The position numbers were made by a program, and so were the translations under genes. A stretch of 64,000 nt of DNA from Anaerolineaceae bacterium (lineage in GTDB: Bacteria; Chloroflexota; Anaerolineae; Anaerolineales; Anaerolineaceae), in NCBI GenBank assembly GCA_016841365.1, contig JAENZI010000013.1:1-64000 (forward strand), read 5' to 3'. Position 1 is the stretch's first letter; each line of letters starts with the position of its first letter. This document shows positions 50,953 to 59,959 of the stretch, piece after piece. The notes under the pieces were generated by a model. It saw nothing but the letters and a program-made list of their open reading frames with translations. It had not been told where the DNA came from and made no database searches.

Positions 50953-52121
50953 AGATCCTGTTTATTGTTCAAAACATCATCGGTCAGGGCACTTATTTGC
51001 GGGCCTTTGAGCTTGCGAAAGCCCTCGCGCAGATGGGGCATGAAATGACGATCCTGGCATCCGCACGCGAGGTTCGAACGCCGCCATCAATAACAATGTC
51101 CGAAGGTATTGAAATCATTGAAGTATCCGACTTCATCTCTGGGCCTACCCAATCGGGCTGGGATGTTTATAACCTTCTTCAGCGAATCCATCTGCTTAAA
51201 GGCAAATCCTTCGATCTGGTGCATGCCTTTGAAACCCGCCCAACTGTCATCCACTCTGCCCTCAGCCTAAAACGCCGGGGAATTCCTCTGTTTTTTGACT
51301 GGGCAGATTGGTTCGGCAAAGGCGGGTCTGTAGAGGAACGGCCTAACCCGCTTCTCCGAACCCTGTTGAGACCAATCGAAACCTACTACGAAAATCATTT
51401 CAGAGGGCAAGCTCTCGGCACAACCGTCATCTGCAGCACCCTCAAACAGCGTGCAATTGGGTTGGGAGTCGATCAAAACCAGATTTGCATGCTGCCAAAC
51501 GGTTTTGATATCCAAGGTTGGAAGAATGTCCCAATTCGACAGGCACAACAAAACTGCCACTTAGATGATCACCACCATTACATAGGTTATCTTGGTTCAT
51601 TGTTTCCAGCAGATTCTATTCTTCTGGCAAATGGCTTTAACCATTTACTCAAACTGATGCCCAATGTCAGGCTGCTCCACATCGGGAAAAGCAATTACCA
51701 GGCGCGTCAGCACATTCAAAGTCCAGATGCCTTGATCGAAACTGGGCCGGTGACCTTCACTGAAATGATGACCTATCTCTCCGCCAGTGATGTGCTTTGG
51801 CTGCCATTTGTCAATTCCAATGCAAACCGGGGGCGTTTATCCTTCAAATTTTCAAATTATTTAGCCAGCGGCAGGCCAATCATAGCAACAGATGTCGGGG
51901 ATATCCCTGGCTTCATTCGAGAATATCAAACCGGTTTGGTAACGGACGACAAACCCGATGCATTAGCCCTTGCAACACAAGAGCTCTTACAAGACCCTCT
52001 CCGGCGAGAAATTTATGCAAAAAATGCCTCAGACCTATCCCAGAACGATCAGTTCTCCTGGGCGAACAGAGCAAACCAGCTGGTAGCATTTTATAAAGAA
52101 AGATTAGCATCCAATGACTGA
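50949..52121 (+). CDS. Family 4 glycosyltransferase
   Basis: 390 residues, GT-B fold. N-terminus G-T-Y-L-R-A-F-E-L-A-K-A-L, central H-A-F-E-T-R-P, donor domain Y-I-G-Y-L-G-S-L-F and the late P-F-x-N-S-x-A-N-R-G-R-L-S-F-K-x-S-N-Y-L-A-S-G donor-site region. Part of the overlapped block: four bases with the flippase and eight with the methyltransferase after it. Confidence 0.9.
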   Translation: MKILFIVQNIIGQGTYLRAFELAKALAQMGHEMTILASAREVRTPPSITMSEGIEIIEVSDFISGPTQSGWDVYNLLQRIHLLKGKSFDLVHAFETRPTVIHSALSLKRRGIPLFFDWADWFGKGGSVEERPNPLLRTLLRPIETYYENHFRGQALGTTVICSTLKQRAIGLGVDQNQICMLPNGFDIQGWKNVPIRQAQQNCHLDDHHHYIGYLGSLFPADSILLANGFNHLLKLMPNVRLLHIGKSNYQARQHIQSPDALIETGPVTFTEMMTYLSASDVLWLPFVNSNANRGRLSFKFSNYLASGRPIIATDVGDIPGFIREYQTGLVTDDKPDALALATQELLQDPLRREIYAKNASDLSQNDQFSWANRANQLVAFYKERLASND

Positions 52122-53076
52122 ATTAGAGCGCTCAAATATCGAAATCTGTGAAAACTGCGGCGGAACCGATTTTGATCTTGTTTTTTCCGGCAGCGACAAA
52201 TTGATGGGAGTCGAAGGACAGTTCAGCATCGTTCAATGCCAGAATTGCGGCATCTACCTGCTTACACCGAAAATCTCATCCGAAGAGATGGAAAAATATT
52301 ACCCTGATGATTACATTTGTTACTTAGAAGCCATCGAGGATGATCCCAAACCCATCAGCCGATTCACCCGCAAAAACGCACTGAATAAACGCTGCAAGCA
52401 AATCACAAAACGGGTCGAAAAACCCGGCAAAATCCTGGATGTCGGTTGTGCCACCGGGATCTTTTTGGATGGCATGCAGCAACGCGGCTGGGATGCCACA
52501 GGCGTCGAACCCAATCAAGAAGCAGCAGCATACGCAAGACAACGTTTTGGGCTGGATGTGTTCAACGGTTTCCTCGACGATGCCCACTTCCCTGATGAGA
52601 CTTTTGATGTCGTCACCCTGTGGGATGTGCTGGAACATGTGCCTGACCCAAATGCGTTTATGGCCGAAATTCACCGGATATTAAAACCCAATGGTCTGGT
52701 GCTTGGCACCATGCCCAATGCAAAAGCCTGGGAACGCTATCTCTTCGGAGAATATTGGCTGGGTTGGGAAATCCCGAGACATTACCGATCACACACGCCG
52801 GAGACCATCGAAGCCTTTTTAGACAGACACGGCTTTGCCGATTTTGAACTATTCAGCTTTATTGGGCGCCATGGTGCCTTCATGATCAGTGTAGACTTCT
52901 GGTTAAATTCATGGCCGGCAGCTGGGTGGAAAAAGAAAGCCATTCGCACAATCTTAGGATCAAGGGTGGTTTGGGCGCTGACCTATCCCTACTTTTTGCT
53001 TGCAGAAAAACTTAATCGCAGCAATGTGATGACATTTGCCGCCAGGAAAGCGAAAAAACCGTCTAATACTCCATAA
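52114..53076 (+). CDS. SAM-dependent methyltransferase with N-terminal zinc-binding motif
   Basis: 320 residues. An N-terminal C-E-N-C-G-G and C-Q-N-C-G pair suggests a zinc ribbon (about residues 10-45). The methyltransferase core has I-L-D-V-G-C-A-T-G-I-F (about 107-117), V-E-P-N and the post-I L-W-D-V-L-E-H-V. This layout matches family-11-like methyltransferases in O-antigen and sugar-modification loci. It is the last gene of the coupled glycan cluster. Confidence 0.88.
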   Translation: MTELERSNIEICENCGGTDFDLVFSGSDKLMGVEGQFSIVQCQNCGIYLLTPKISSEEMEKYYPDDYICYLEAIEDDPKPISRFTRKNALNKRCKQITKRVEKPGKILDVGCATGIFLDGMQQRGWDATGVEPNQEAAAYARQRFGLDVFNGFLDDAHFPDETFDVVTLWDVLEHVPDPNAFMAEIHRILKPNGLVLGTMPNAKAWERYLFGEYWLGWEIPRHYRSHTPETIEAFLDRHGFADFELFSFIGRHGAFMISVDFWLNSWPAAGWKKKAIRTILGSRVVWALTYPYFLLAEKLNRSNVMTFAARKAKKPSNTP

Positions 53077-53145
53077 GTATTATTGATAATCTTCCTCCAT
53101 TTTGATATTCTAAATACAACCTTATAAATGGAAAAGGAGAATCAC

Positions 53146-54564
53146 ATGCGAAAAATTACTTTCTTAGCAGTCATTATTGTCATGCTCGCCATAGCCGTTG
53201 TTCCAGTGGCAGCACAAATCCCCGCTTCTTACAGTTCAACAGTGAATGTCACCAACCTGTCCAATAGCGCAGGAACCATCTACCTGGACTTCTATCGGAG
53301 CGATGGCACTAAGGCTGCACAAATCAGCCAATCCATTGCCGCTTATGAAACCAAGTGGATCCAATCCTTCGCTGGTCTCGCGACCGGCTTCAATGGCGGC
53401 CTGGTGATTTCTTCCTCTGTGCCCCTGGCATCAATGAGCATGCTCACAGGTAAGAATAGCGCCGGAACCCCCGTCAACTATGCCAGCTATGTTGGCACTT
53501 CTACCGGCAGCGGCGTCGTTTACTTACCGCTGTTGATGAAATCCAACTACGGCTACAGCACATACTTCTATGTTCAGAACACATCGGATGCGGCAGTCAA
53601 TGTTACGATCAACTACAGTGATGGCACCTCGCGGACAATCACAAACCTCAAACCATCCGCATCTGTCAAAATTGACAACCGCTTAGAAGCCCACTCTGCA
53701 AAGAGTTTCTCAGCGAAATTGACCTCCTCGGGTGGCGACATCACTGCCGCCGCTGTGGAATACAGTGACGGGCAACAGGGAGACCAGCTCTATGCCTATG
53801 GCGGTTTCTCCACCGGCACAACCAAACCGATCTTCCCGATGGTCAACGAAAACAACTACGGCTACTGGACCTCTGTGAACATCCAGAACATGGGTGCTTC
53901 ACCCACCACAGTCACCGTCAGGTACTCACCCTCCGCAGCAGGCGTGGCATGCACCGAAACACAAACCATTCCAGCCGGTCAGAAACGCGACTTCGCAACT
54001 TATGCCTTTGCTTTCTCAGCATCGCTTTCGCCCACACCAGTCACGACCAACTGCGCACGATATGAGAAGTTCATTGGCGGCGCAGCTGTTATCACCAACT
54101 CAAACAACCAGCCGCTGGTCGGCATTGTCAACCAGATCAACACCAATGAAGACCCGAATAAGGGTGGTGCATTAATGTCACTGAACCCGACAACCGCTTC
54201 AGACACCGTGGTCTTCCCCTATGTCCGACAGTGGGATGGCACACAGCAATGGTTCTCCTCATGGACAATCATCAATGTCAGCGGCACTTCGATCGCTGCA
54301 GGCGATATCCGCTGCCATGTGGTCGGAACGGATAGCGGCGGTGCAGTCAACACCTACATCACCAACCCCACCAGCATAGTGAATGGCGGCGCATGGCTCA
54401 AGCAGTTCTATAAGAACTATGCACCCTTGAACAACGGCTTTGTGGGCGGTGCAGTCTGCACAACCACATCAGGGAAGCACATCGTCGGTGCAGCCAACAT
54501 CCTGGCAGCCAATGCAGGCATTGCAATTGACTCCCTTGCTGTTTACGAAGGTATCACCCCGTAG
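53146..54564 (+). CDS. Secreted protein with four-fold beta repeats
   Basis: 472 residues, not a family I can name. A signal peptide (about 1-25, with A-V-V-P-V-A-A-Q) leads to four related ~110-residue modules. Recurring features are V-N-V-T-N-L / V-Q-N-T / I-Q-N-M / I-I-N-V after an aromatic (S-T-Y-F-Y, W-T-S-V-N, W-F-S-S-W), followed by a structure with D-G-T or S-G-G and an ending F-N/V-G-G-x-x. The Ser/Thr/Asn richness and lack of Lys suggest an exported surface or sheath-like protein. Start chosen at 53146, GGAG six bases upstream. It follows the glycan cluster and ends at a strong terminator. Confidence 0.8.
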   Translation: MRKITFLAVIIVMLAIAVVPVAAQIPASYSSTVNVTNLSNSAGTIYLDFYRSDGTKAAQISQSIAAYETKWIQSFAGLATGFNGGLVISSSVPLASMSMLTGKNSAGTPVNYASYVGTSTGSGVVYLPLLMKSNYGYSTYFYVQNTSDAAVNVTINYSDGTSRTITNLKPSASVKIDNRLEAHSAKSFSAKLTSSGGDITAAAVEYSDGQQGDQLYAYGGFSTGTTKPIFPMVNENNYGYWTSVNIQNMGASPTTVTVRYSPSAAGVACTETQTIPAGQKRDFATYAFAFSASLSPTPVTTNCARYEKFIGGAAVITNSNNQPLVGIVNQINTNEDPNKGGALMSLNPTTASDTVVFPYVRQWDGTQQWFSSWTIINVSGTSIAAGDIRCHVVGTDSGGAVNTYITNPTSIVNGGAWLKQFYKNYAPLNNGFVGGAVCTTTSGKHIVGAANILAANAGIAIDSLAVYEGITP

Positions 54565-54585
54565 ACTGAGCAATAGATTATAATC

Positions 54586-54625
54586 AAAAGAAGTAGAGTT
54601 TATCCTAAACTCTACTTCTTTTTAG
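54586..54625 (+). terminator. Rho-independent terminator of the secreted repeat protein gene
   Basis: Arms 54586-54602 and 54606-54622 form a perfect 17-bp stem with a 3-base loop, ending in a T-run. Confidence 0.9.
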
Positions 54626-54653
54626 TTTATCAAATAGCCAATTCGGAGTTTTT

Positions 54654-55100
54654 ATGAAAAATAAACACGCATTACTTCTGATCATCATCTTTCTACTCGC
54701 TTTTACTGGATGCTCCCGTGAAGAAGAAATGATGGTTGAAGAAACACCGCCCTCCCCCGGCAAAGAGACAGGCGTCGTGTATGGTTACCTGGTATCCTCA
54801 GAAAATGAGCCTGTCAGTGAAACAATTTATTTAGCACAGGATATTGCCCACGACCAGCCCGATTTGCCGATCACCGTTTCCTTCTCCCTGCAATCTGACC
54901 CGCGGGGAAAGGTCAATACAGAAACGGGTTTCTTTTATTTTGATGAAGTGGAACCCCGGGAAAATTATGTGATTGCCATCCTCGCAGGGGCTGCTGAGCC
55001 CGTGTTCATCCTTGAAGAGGGCACAGAAGTTCCGCTGGTCATCGAGGTAGAAGCTGGAGAAGCTGTAGATCTGGGAACCCTGATCGTGGATCTTTATTAA
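54654..55100 (+). CDS. Small lipoprotein with carboxypeptidase-regulatory-like beta domain
   Basis: 148 residues. Signal peptide with lipobox L-A-F-T-G-C (Cys20), then an acidic spacer and one beta domain starting G-V-V-Y-G-Y-L-V-S-S-E-N-E-P-V and containing T-G-F-F-Y-F-D-E-V-E-P-R-E-N-Y, the pattern of carboxypeptidase-regulatory-like (transthyretin-like) folds. Probably a surface-binding protein; its role is unknown. GGAG lies close before the ATG, and a terminator follows. Confidence 0.8.
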   Translation: MKNKHALLLIIIFLLAFTGCSREEEMMVEETPPSPGKETGVVYGYLVSSENEPVSETIYLAQDIAHDQPDLPITVSFSLQSDPRGKVNTETGFFYFDEVEPRENYVIAILAGAAEPVFILEEGTEVPLVIEVEAGEAVDLGTLIVDLY

Positions 55101-55158
55101 TATCAGGATATTATCGCGAAAAAATAATAGTAATTACTTAGGTGATCCAATTAACACA

Positions 55159-55188
55159 AAAAAGAGCCTTCAAGATGCTCTTTTTTTG
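55159..55188. terminator. Bidirectional terminator
   Basis: Arms 55159-55167 and 55177-55185 pair over nine bases around a 9-base loop, with A- and T-runs on either side, between the convergent lipoprotein and Kelch genes. Confidence 0.85.
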
Positions 55189-55190
55189 TC

Positions 55191-56468
55191 TTAATTTTCA
55201 ATATTCGGCAATAAATTGATAAAAATCGCTTGATATTTATAGGCAATACCAACAGGGTTGCCCCCAGCATTTTGTAAACCCAAAATATACAGATAATCGG
55301 TTAAGGCTGTCATCGTCAACCCCTGGGGCTTAGAAAACAGAAGCGTCTCACCAGAATAGACCCATTGCGCCTCATCCACCATAAAACGGCTGATGGATAA
55401 ATTGTCATCCTTATTCTGCACAAGGGCAAAAATCAAATTTCCAACTTCCTCAAGACCAATAATGGTCAGATCCTCGTCGGATGGAATAGATGTGACCCAA
55501 ACATCCTCTCCGGTGCCTTCTCGGGAAGGTGTATAGACCTCGTTGACAGATGTGATACCCTCATCCGTTTTCCCGCCAACCACGTAGATCCTCCCGCCCA
55601 CCATACCAGCGCCAGCATTGAACCGTGGGGTCAGCATCGGCGTTCCCTCGGTCCAGCTATCCAGGGTTGGGTTATAAACATAAACCTCATCGAGGGCTTT
55701 TTTACCATCCCATCCGCCGAATAAGTAGATTTGGCCTTCATACTCTGCCAATGCATAAGCAGAGATGGCTTGCGGAAGGCTGGCGCCTGTGCTCCAAAGG
55801 TCCTTCCGTGGATCGTAGATTTCCAATATATCTGTGGGTTCTCCACTGGATGTCTTTCCGCCGGGCACATAGATCTTTTCCCCCAACAAAGCCCCGCGCA
55901 CATCTGTTACTGGTGTGGGTTTATCGCCCAACTTCTCCCAGTGGCCACCCTCAGCACGATAGCGGTATACCTGTCCGGTTACCCCTTCGGGTTTTTCCCC
56001 GCCAATGGCGTAGATATCGCCATCATAAGCAACAGCCGCCATACCCCCTATCGGCTCAGGCATCGGCGGAAACGATTCCCAGCGAGTGACAATTTCTCCA
56101 GTAAAGTTAGGTTCGGGTGCTTCTGCTGGCTGCAAAGCCTCGCTCCCCAAAACCGCCAGTAAGATCAACACCAGAAGACTTAACACCCATGCCCATAAAT
56201 GCTCTCTCACACGTTCGAGCAACGTTGTTGTAGGTTGATCAAGCGCAGTCTCGCCCCCGGGCACATCCACCAGCCCATGTTCCATTCCATACATGGCTGC
56301 TTCTGTGCGTGAAGAAACTCCAGCCTTCTCATAAATATTGCTAAGATGAACCTTAACCGTATTGGGACTGATGGTCAGTTTTTGAGCGATCTCGCGATTT
56401 GTTAAACCTGTGGCAACAAGCTGCAATACTTCGACTTCTCGGCTGCTCAGGTTGTTTTGTTCAGACAT
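55191..56468 (-). CDS. LuxR-type HTH / transmembrane / Kelch-propeller membrane regulator
   Basis: 425 residues. Residues 6-65 are a complete LuxR/GerE helix-turn-helix (L-S-S-R-E-V-E-V-L-Q-L, T-N-R-E-I-A-Q-K-L, S-P-N-T-V-K-V-H-L). A linker leads to one transmembrane helix at about 91-109, then a short Pro/Glu stretch and an extracytoplasmic Kelch beta-propeller (about 130-405) with several G-G-motif blades (I-Y-A-I-G-G, I-Y-V-P-G-G, I-Y-L-F-G-G-W-D-G, I-Y-V-V-G-G, I-Y-x-x-G-L). It looks like a one-component regulator that senses an extracellular ligand and binds DNA from the membrane. No receiver or kinase is fused. Ribosome site is weak. Targets are unknown; gmd, 66 bases upstream on the same strand, is a candidate. 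Confidence 0.85.
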   Translation of the reverse strand: MSEQNNLSSREVEVLQLVATGLTNREIAQKLTISPNTVKVHLSNIYEKAGVSSRTEAAMYGMEHGLVDVPGGETALDQPTTTLLERVREHLWAWVLSLLVLILLAVLGSEALQPAEAPEPNFTGEIVTRWESFPPMPEPIGGMAAVAYDGDIYAIGGEKPEGVTGQVYRYRAEGGHWEKLGDKPTPVTDVRGALLGEKIYVPGGKTSSGEPTDILEIYDPRKDLWSTGASLPQAISAYALAEYEGQIYLFGGWDGKKALDEVYVYNPTLDSWTEGTPMLTPRFNAGAGMVGGRIYVVGGKTDEGITSVNEVYTPSREGTGEDVWVTSIPSDEDLTIIGLEEVGNLIFALVQNKDDNLSISRFMVDEAQWVYSGETLLFSKPQGLTMTALTDYLYILGLQNAGGNPVGIAYKYQAIFINLLPNIEN

Positions 56469-56534
56469 AATGCTCTTGTACTTCTAAAATTCCGAAATAA
56501 GAAATGTAAAAATATTCATTATAAAGAGGTTGGC

Positions 56535-57503
56535 TCAGCCAGCTTTATGTTTAAGCGCCAGAAGGTCAGCCTCAACCATCATTTTCACCAATTCCCCAAA
56601 ATCCACTTGAGGTCCCCAATGCAAATGCTTTCTCGCCAAAGTTGGATCGGCAATAAGCGGGAATTTTTCTGCTGCGCGATAGAACCGCTCATCTTCCACG
56701 ACATAATCACGATAATCGAGATCAACAACTTCAAAGGCTGCCTGGCAAAAATCCCTGACGGTGCGTCCCTGCCCAGTACCGATGACATAGTCATTGGGGG
56801 TTTCCTGCTGAAGCATCAGCCACATTGCCCTGACATAATCGCCAGCAAAGCCCCAATCGCGCTGAGCGTCAAGGTTGCCAAGCCTCAATTCATGAGCCAA
56901 CCCCAGCGTAATCTGTGCAACCCCATGCGTGATCTTGCGTGTGACAAAATCTAACCCGCGCCGGGGGCTTTCATGATTGTACAGAATCCCGGAAACAGCA
57001 AACAACCCATGCTGGCGGCGATAATTACCCGTGATCAAATGCCCATAGACCTTCGCAACCCCATAAGGATTGCGTGGATTGAGCCGCGTGTTTTCATTTT
57101 GAGGTGATTCTTCCGCTTCACCAAAGATCTCACTGGTAGAAGCCTGATAAAACCGTGCCTTGGGTGTAACCTGCTGCATGCAATCCAGCAGTCGAGTCAC
57201 GCCTAAGGCAGTGGAATCGGCCGTTAACACCGCTTGCGACCATGAAAGCTGCACATTGGATTGCCCGCCCAGATTATAGATTTCGTCAGGGCGATATTCA
57301 TCCAGAATGGTGTATAAAGACCCCTGATCCAGCAGATCGCCATGCACAATTGTGATCTGATCTTGGATAGGCGCGATCCGCTGATAGTCCACAGTGCTGG
57401 TCCGACGCACCATCCCCACCACCTGATAGCCTTTGTTGAGCAAAAATTCTGCTAAATACGAGCCATCCTGACCTGTAACCCCGGTAATCAATGCAACCGA
57501 CAA
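56535..57503 (-). CDS. gmd: GDP-mannose 4,6-dehydratase
   Basis: 322 residues. It converts GDP-mannose to GDP-4-keto-6-deoxymannose, the precursor of fucose, rhamnose-D and related deoxysugars. The SDR motif T-G-V-T-G-Q-D-G-S-Y-L, the S-T-S-E-I-F-G catalytic segment, Y-G-V-A-K (YxxxK) and E-S-P-R-R-G are typical. The start is TTG at 57503, with GGAG six bases upstream. A GDP-fucose synthase or other downstream enzyme is not visible in the window. It probably supplies the glycan cluster 3.5 kb away. Confidence 0.92.
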   Translation of the reverse strand: MSVALITGVTGQDGSYLAEFLLNKGYQVVGMVRRTSTVDYQRIAPIQDQITIVHGDLLDQGSLYTILDEYRPDEIYNLGGQSNVQLSWSQAVLTADSTALGVTRLLDCMQQVTPKARFYQASTSEIFGEAEESPQNENTRLNPRNPYGVAKVYGHLITGNYRRQHGLFAVSGILYNHESPRRGLDFVTRKITHGVAQITLGLAHELRLGNLDAQRDWGFAGDYVRAMWLMLQQETPNDYVIGTGQGRTVRDFCQAAFEVVDLDYRDYVVEDERFYRAAEKFPLIADPTLARKHLHWGPQVDFGELVKMMVEADLLALKHKAG

Positions 57504-57615
57504 GGAAATCTCCTGAAATTATGACTATTGGTAAATCACATCAGTTATTATACCAAGCAAAGAACACTGAAATGTATCCCCAAATAATCTAAAATTTTTT
57601 CCGCTTCTTTGACAT

Positions 57616-57657
57616 ACAAAACACCTTCCAGGAACATTATCCCAGAAGGTGTTTTGT
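57616..57657. terminator. Hairpin, probable terminator
   Basis: Perfect 13-bp arms 57616-57628 and 57645-57657 separated by 16 bases, 20 bases after the M23 gene stop on the minus strand. The T-run after the stem is short, so it is less certain. Confidence 0.55.
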
Positions 57658-57676
57658 GATTTTGTTAGATGCTCTA

Positions 57677-59698
57677 TCAGTCATCAAAGATATACAGCGG
57701 GTAGATATAAGAGTTCTCAAACTCATAACCGTCGGTATACACCGGAGCGAGTTGTTCCGTCTTGTTGCCAGACTTATCATAGGCTGTCAATTTGAACACG
57801 ATCAGTTGTGCTTCTGATGCTGCCATCTGGTATGATGTCGTCGATGCAGGCAAAGATGCTTCAAGGGATGAAAATGCTCCATTGTTCACACTGTACTCCA
57901 ATGAATAGTGGTCAAGCCCGGTCAGATCGTCGCCTGCCTCCCAGGTTATTGTGACAGCAGAATCTCTAACGGGTGAGGTGATCGGATCGACCGTCAGCCA
58001 GGGCTGTGTCGCATCGACAATCGCATTGAATTTCACATCAGCATCCATATTGCCCGCCAAGTCCTTTGCCACGGCCACAATGGTGTAATTCGAACCCTCG
58101 TCCAAACCAACCGTGTTGATCGCTGCCTGCCAGCCATTACTCCCATTCACATCTTTACCTAAATAGACCCAGTTGTTATGAGACCAATCCTGGTCGTGCA
58201 TATAGAATTCAACCGACGTAATGGCGCTGCCTGTACTGCCTTTGGTGACAGTAGCATTCACCAGCCCGGACTGCGGCAAAGCCAAAACACCGTCCTTCAG
58301 CGTAAGACTGACTTTAGGATCCACACCAGCGACACATTCCACATCTTTGATCAACGGGCGCACAGCTAAAATCGGTGATGGATTGCCCTCAAAATCCCAC
58401 ACCCGCAACCCAAGCAGGAATGGGCCATCCGGAACCTCTGTATCGCACAGATTCACATCGGTGGTGAAAGGATTGTTAGTTTGCGCATCACCAATCTGAA
58501 CCCAGTTCGTCCCAATTTTTGCCATAATTTCCATTTTGGTCACGCTGATGTCATCCTGCCCCCAGCCGGAAACCGTCATAAGAGGTGTCGTAATTAGTGC
58601 CTTCCTGGCAGGGGTTGTCAGCCCACCTGTCGGCGGGTTAGCCGGCAAGTTGCCAGAAATGTAATAAGTTCGCCCTTCACCGCCATAGGTGTCTGCTTCA
58701 TAGGCTAACCTGGGCCGCCCACCCTGTGTGACAGAGTCCCAGTTGATATCGACATCCTTGAAAGTGATGTCTTCCGCAACACCCCATACCGATTGCATAC
58801 TGGATGACATATACCGGGTTTCTTCGGCGATCACCATAAAATGCACATGATGCCCTGAGCTATAACCGGTATCATCCACATTAGCAATGTACTGACCCTG
58901 CAGCACTGGCGTCCCGACTTCTTTCAACTGATCAGGCACACTATCCTGAGCAATATGCAAATAGATCTGGTAGGTCCATGGCGTCGTCGACCGATCCTGG
59001 ATTGTGATGCTGTTCGTGCAGTAGGTATCACCATTCGCACAAGTATCCCGCCAATGAAAGACCGTGCCGCCCTTCGCTGCAACCAACGGGAACATAGTGC
59101 CGTCTGCGAAGTCAAAGGCATGGGTGCAATAATAGATCGGGTAACAGGAGGAGTGACCAACTGACCATGTCAGACGTTTTTCCAAGCTGGCTGCCCAAGG
59201 CAGATAATAGCCACCAAATACACGGTCCGTCTTTGGTTGGGCATCACCTGCGGGGAGCAAATCACCCTGAATGTTATTGCTTCGATATTGAAACGTCTGA
59301 AATGCCTGAGCGAATTTGTCGTCACCCTCTAACAACACCTGCCATTTCCCTTTGGAATCCAATTCAGCAAGCGCCAACTCCGGTTCACGCCCCAGCCAAT
59401 CCCCGGTTTCAGGGTCAACAGGTGCCAGCCAGACAATCGCCATTTGCCCATCATCCTGAACCTGGATATGGTCTATATCGTATTGATTTTCTACCCAATG
59501 ACCAGTTGCCGTCGCAAGGCTGCCTTTGACAGTCAAAGCCAAATCCGGGAAGCTATCTTCAGGATCTGGCGTTTCTGCAGGGTCAGCGGGAGACCCAATC
59601 ACATCCGGGTTTAAGGGGATATCCAAAACAATCACCAGCACCAGTGACAGGATAATCAAAACCAGGATGAATATACCGAATTTAAGAAATTTACTCAC
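57677..59698 (-). CDS. Membrane-anchored M23-family peptidase with Ig-like domains
   Basis: 673 residues. One N-terminal helix (about 5-27) and a Pro/Asp-rich spacer lead to an extracytoplasmic part. The M23/LytM metal site is visible: T-H-A-F-D-F-A-D (HxxxD), Y-L-H-I-A, and G-H-H-V-H-F-M (HxH), at about 185-310. Two to three Ig/fibronectin-like modules follow, the last with D-x-S-G-N-K-T. M23 enzymes cut peptidoglycan cross-links. I choose the GTG at 59698 because AAGGAG is six bases upstream; an ATG ten codons earlier is unsupported. Long Ig-like tails suggest cell-surface attachment of the enzyme. Confidence 0.85.
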   Translation of the reverse strand: MSKFLKFGIFILVLIILSLVLVIVLDIPLNPDVIGSPADPAETPDPEDSFPDLALTVKGSLATATGHWVENQYDIDHIQVQDDGQMAIVWLAPVDPETGDWLGREPELALAELDSKGKWQVLLEGDDKFAQAFQTFQYRSNNIQGDLLPAGDAQPKTDRVFGGYYLPWAASLEKRLTWSVGHSSCYPIYYCTHAFDFADGTMFPLVAAKGGTVFHWRDTCANGDTYCTNSITIQDRSTTPWTYQIYLHIAQDSVPDQLKEVGTPVLQGQYIANVDDTGYSSGHHVHFMVIAEETRYMSSSMQSVWGVAEDITFKDVDINWDSVTQGGRPRLAYEADTYGGEGRTYYISGNLPANPPTGGLTTPARKALITTPLMTVSGWGQDDISVTKMEIMAKIGTNWVQIGDAQTNNPFTTDVNLCDTEVPDGPFLLGLRVWDFEGNPSPILAVRPLIKDVECVAGVDPKVSLTLKDGVLALPQSGLVNATVTKGSTGSAITSVEFYMHDQDWSHNNWVYLGKDVNGSNGWQAAINTVGLDEGSNYTIVAVAKDLAGNMDADVKFNAIVDATQPWLTVDPITSPVRDSAVTITWEAGDDLTGLDHYSLEYSVNNGAFSSLEASLPASTTSYQMAASEAQLIVFKLTAYDKSGNKTEQLAPVYTDGYEFENSYIYPLYIFDD

Positions 59699-59959
59699 AG
59701 CAATCTCCTTATGAACCTCAGACCACATCTACTGTTAAAAGAGGTGTCTTTGAAGGATACAATTTCGTTTAACATATCTAAATCAATTGCAACATCCGTG
59801 CCACGATAGGTGCTACAATCGATTTATTATCTTGAATTAATGCAATGTCTGCAGGAATGATGCCAGATCTTTATTCTCATTAAATAGAAAAGCCCATTCT
59901 GGCGCAAAATTTCCCCAATTGCCCCCAATCAGCAATTAATAACAATAATAGAATTAGTT

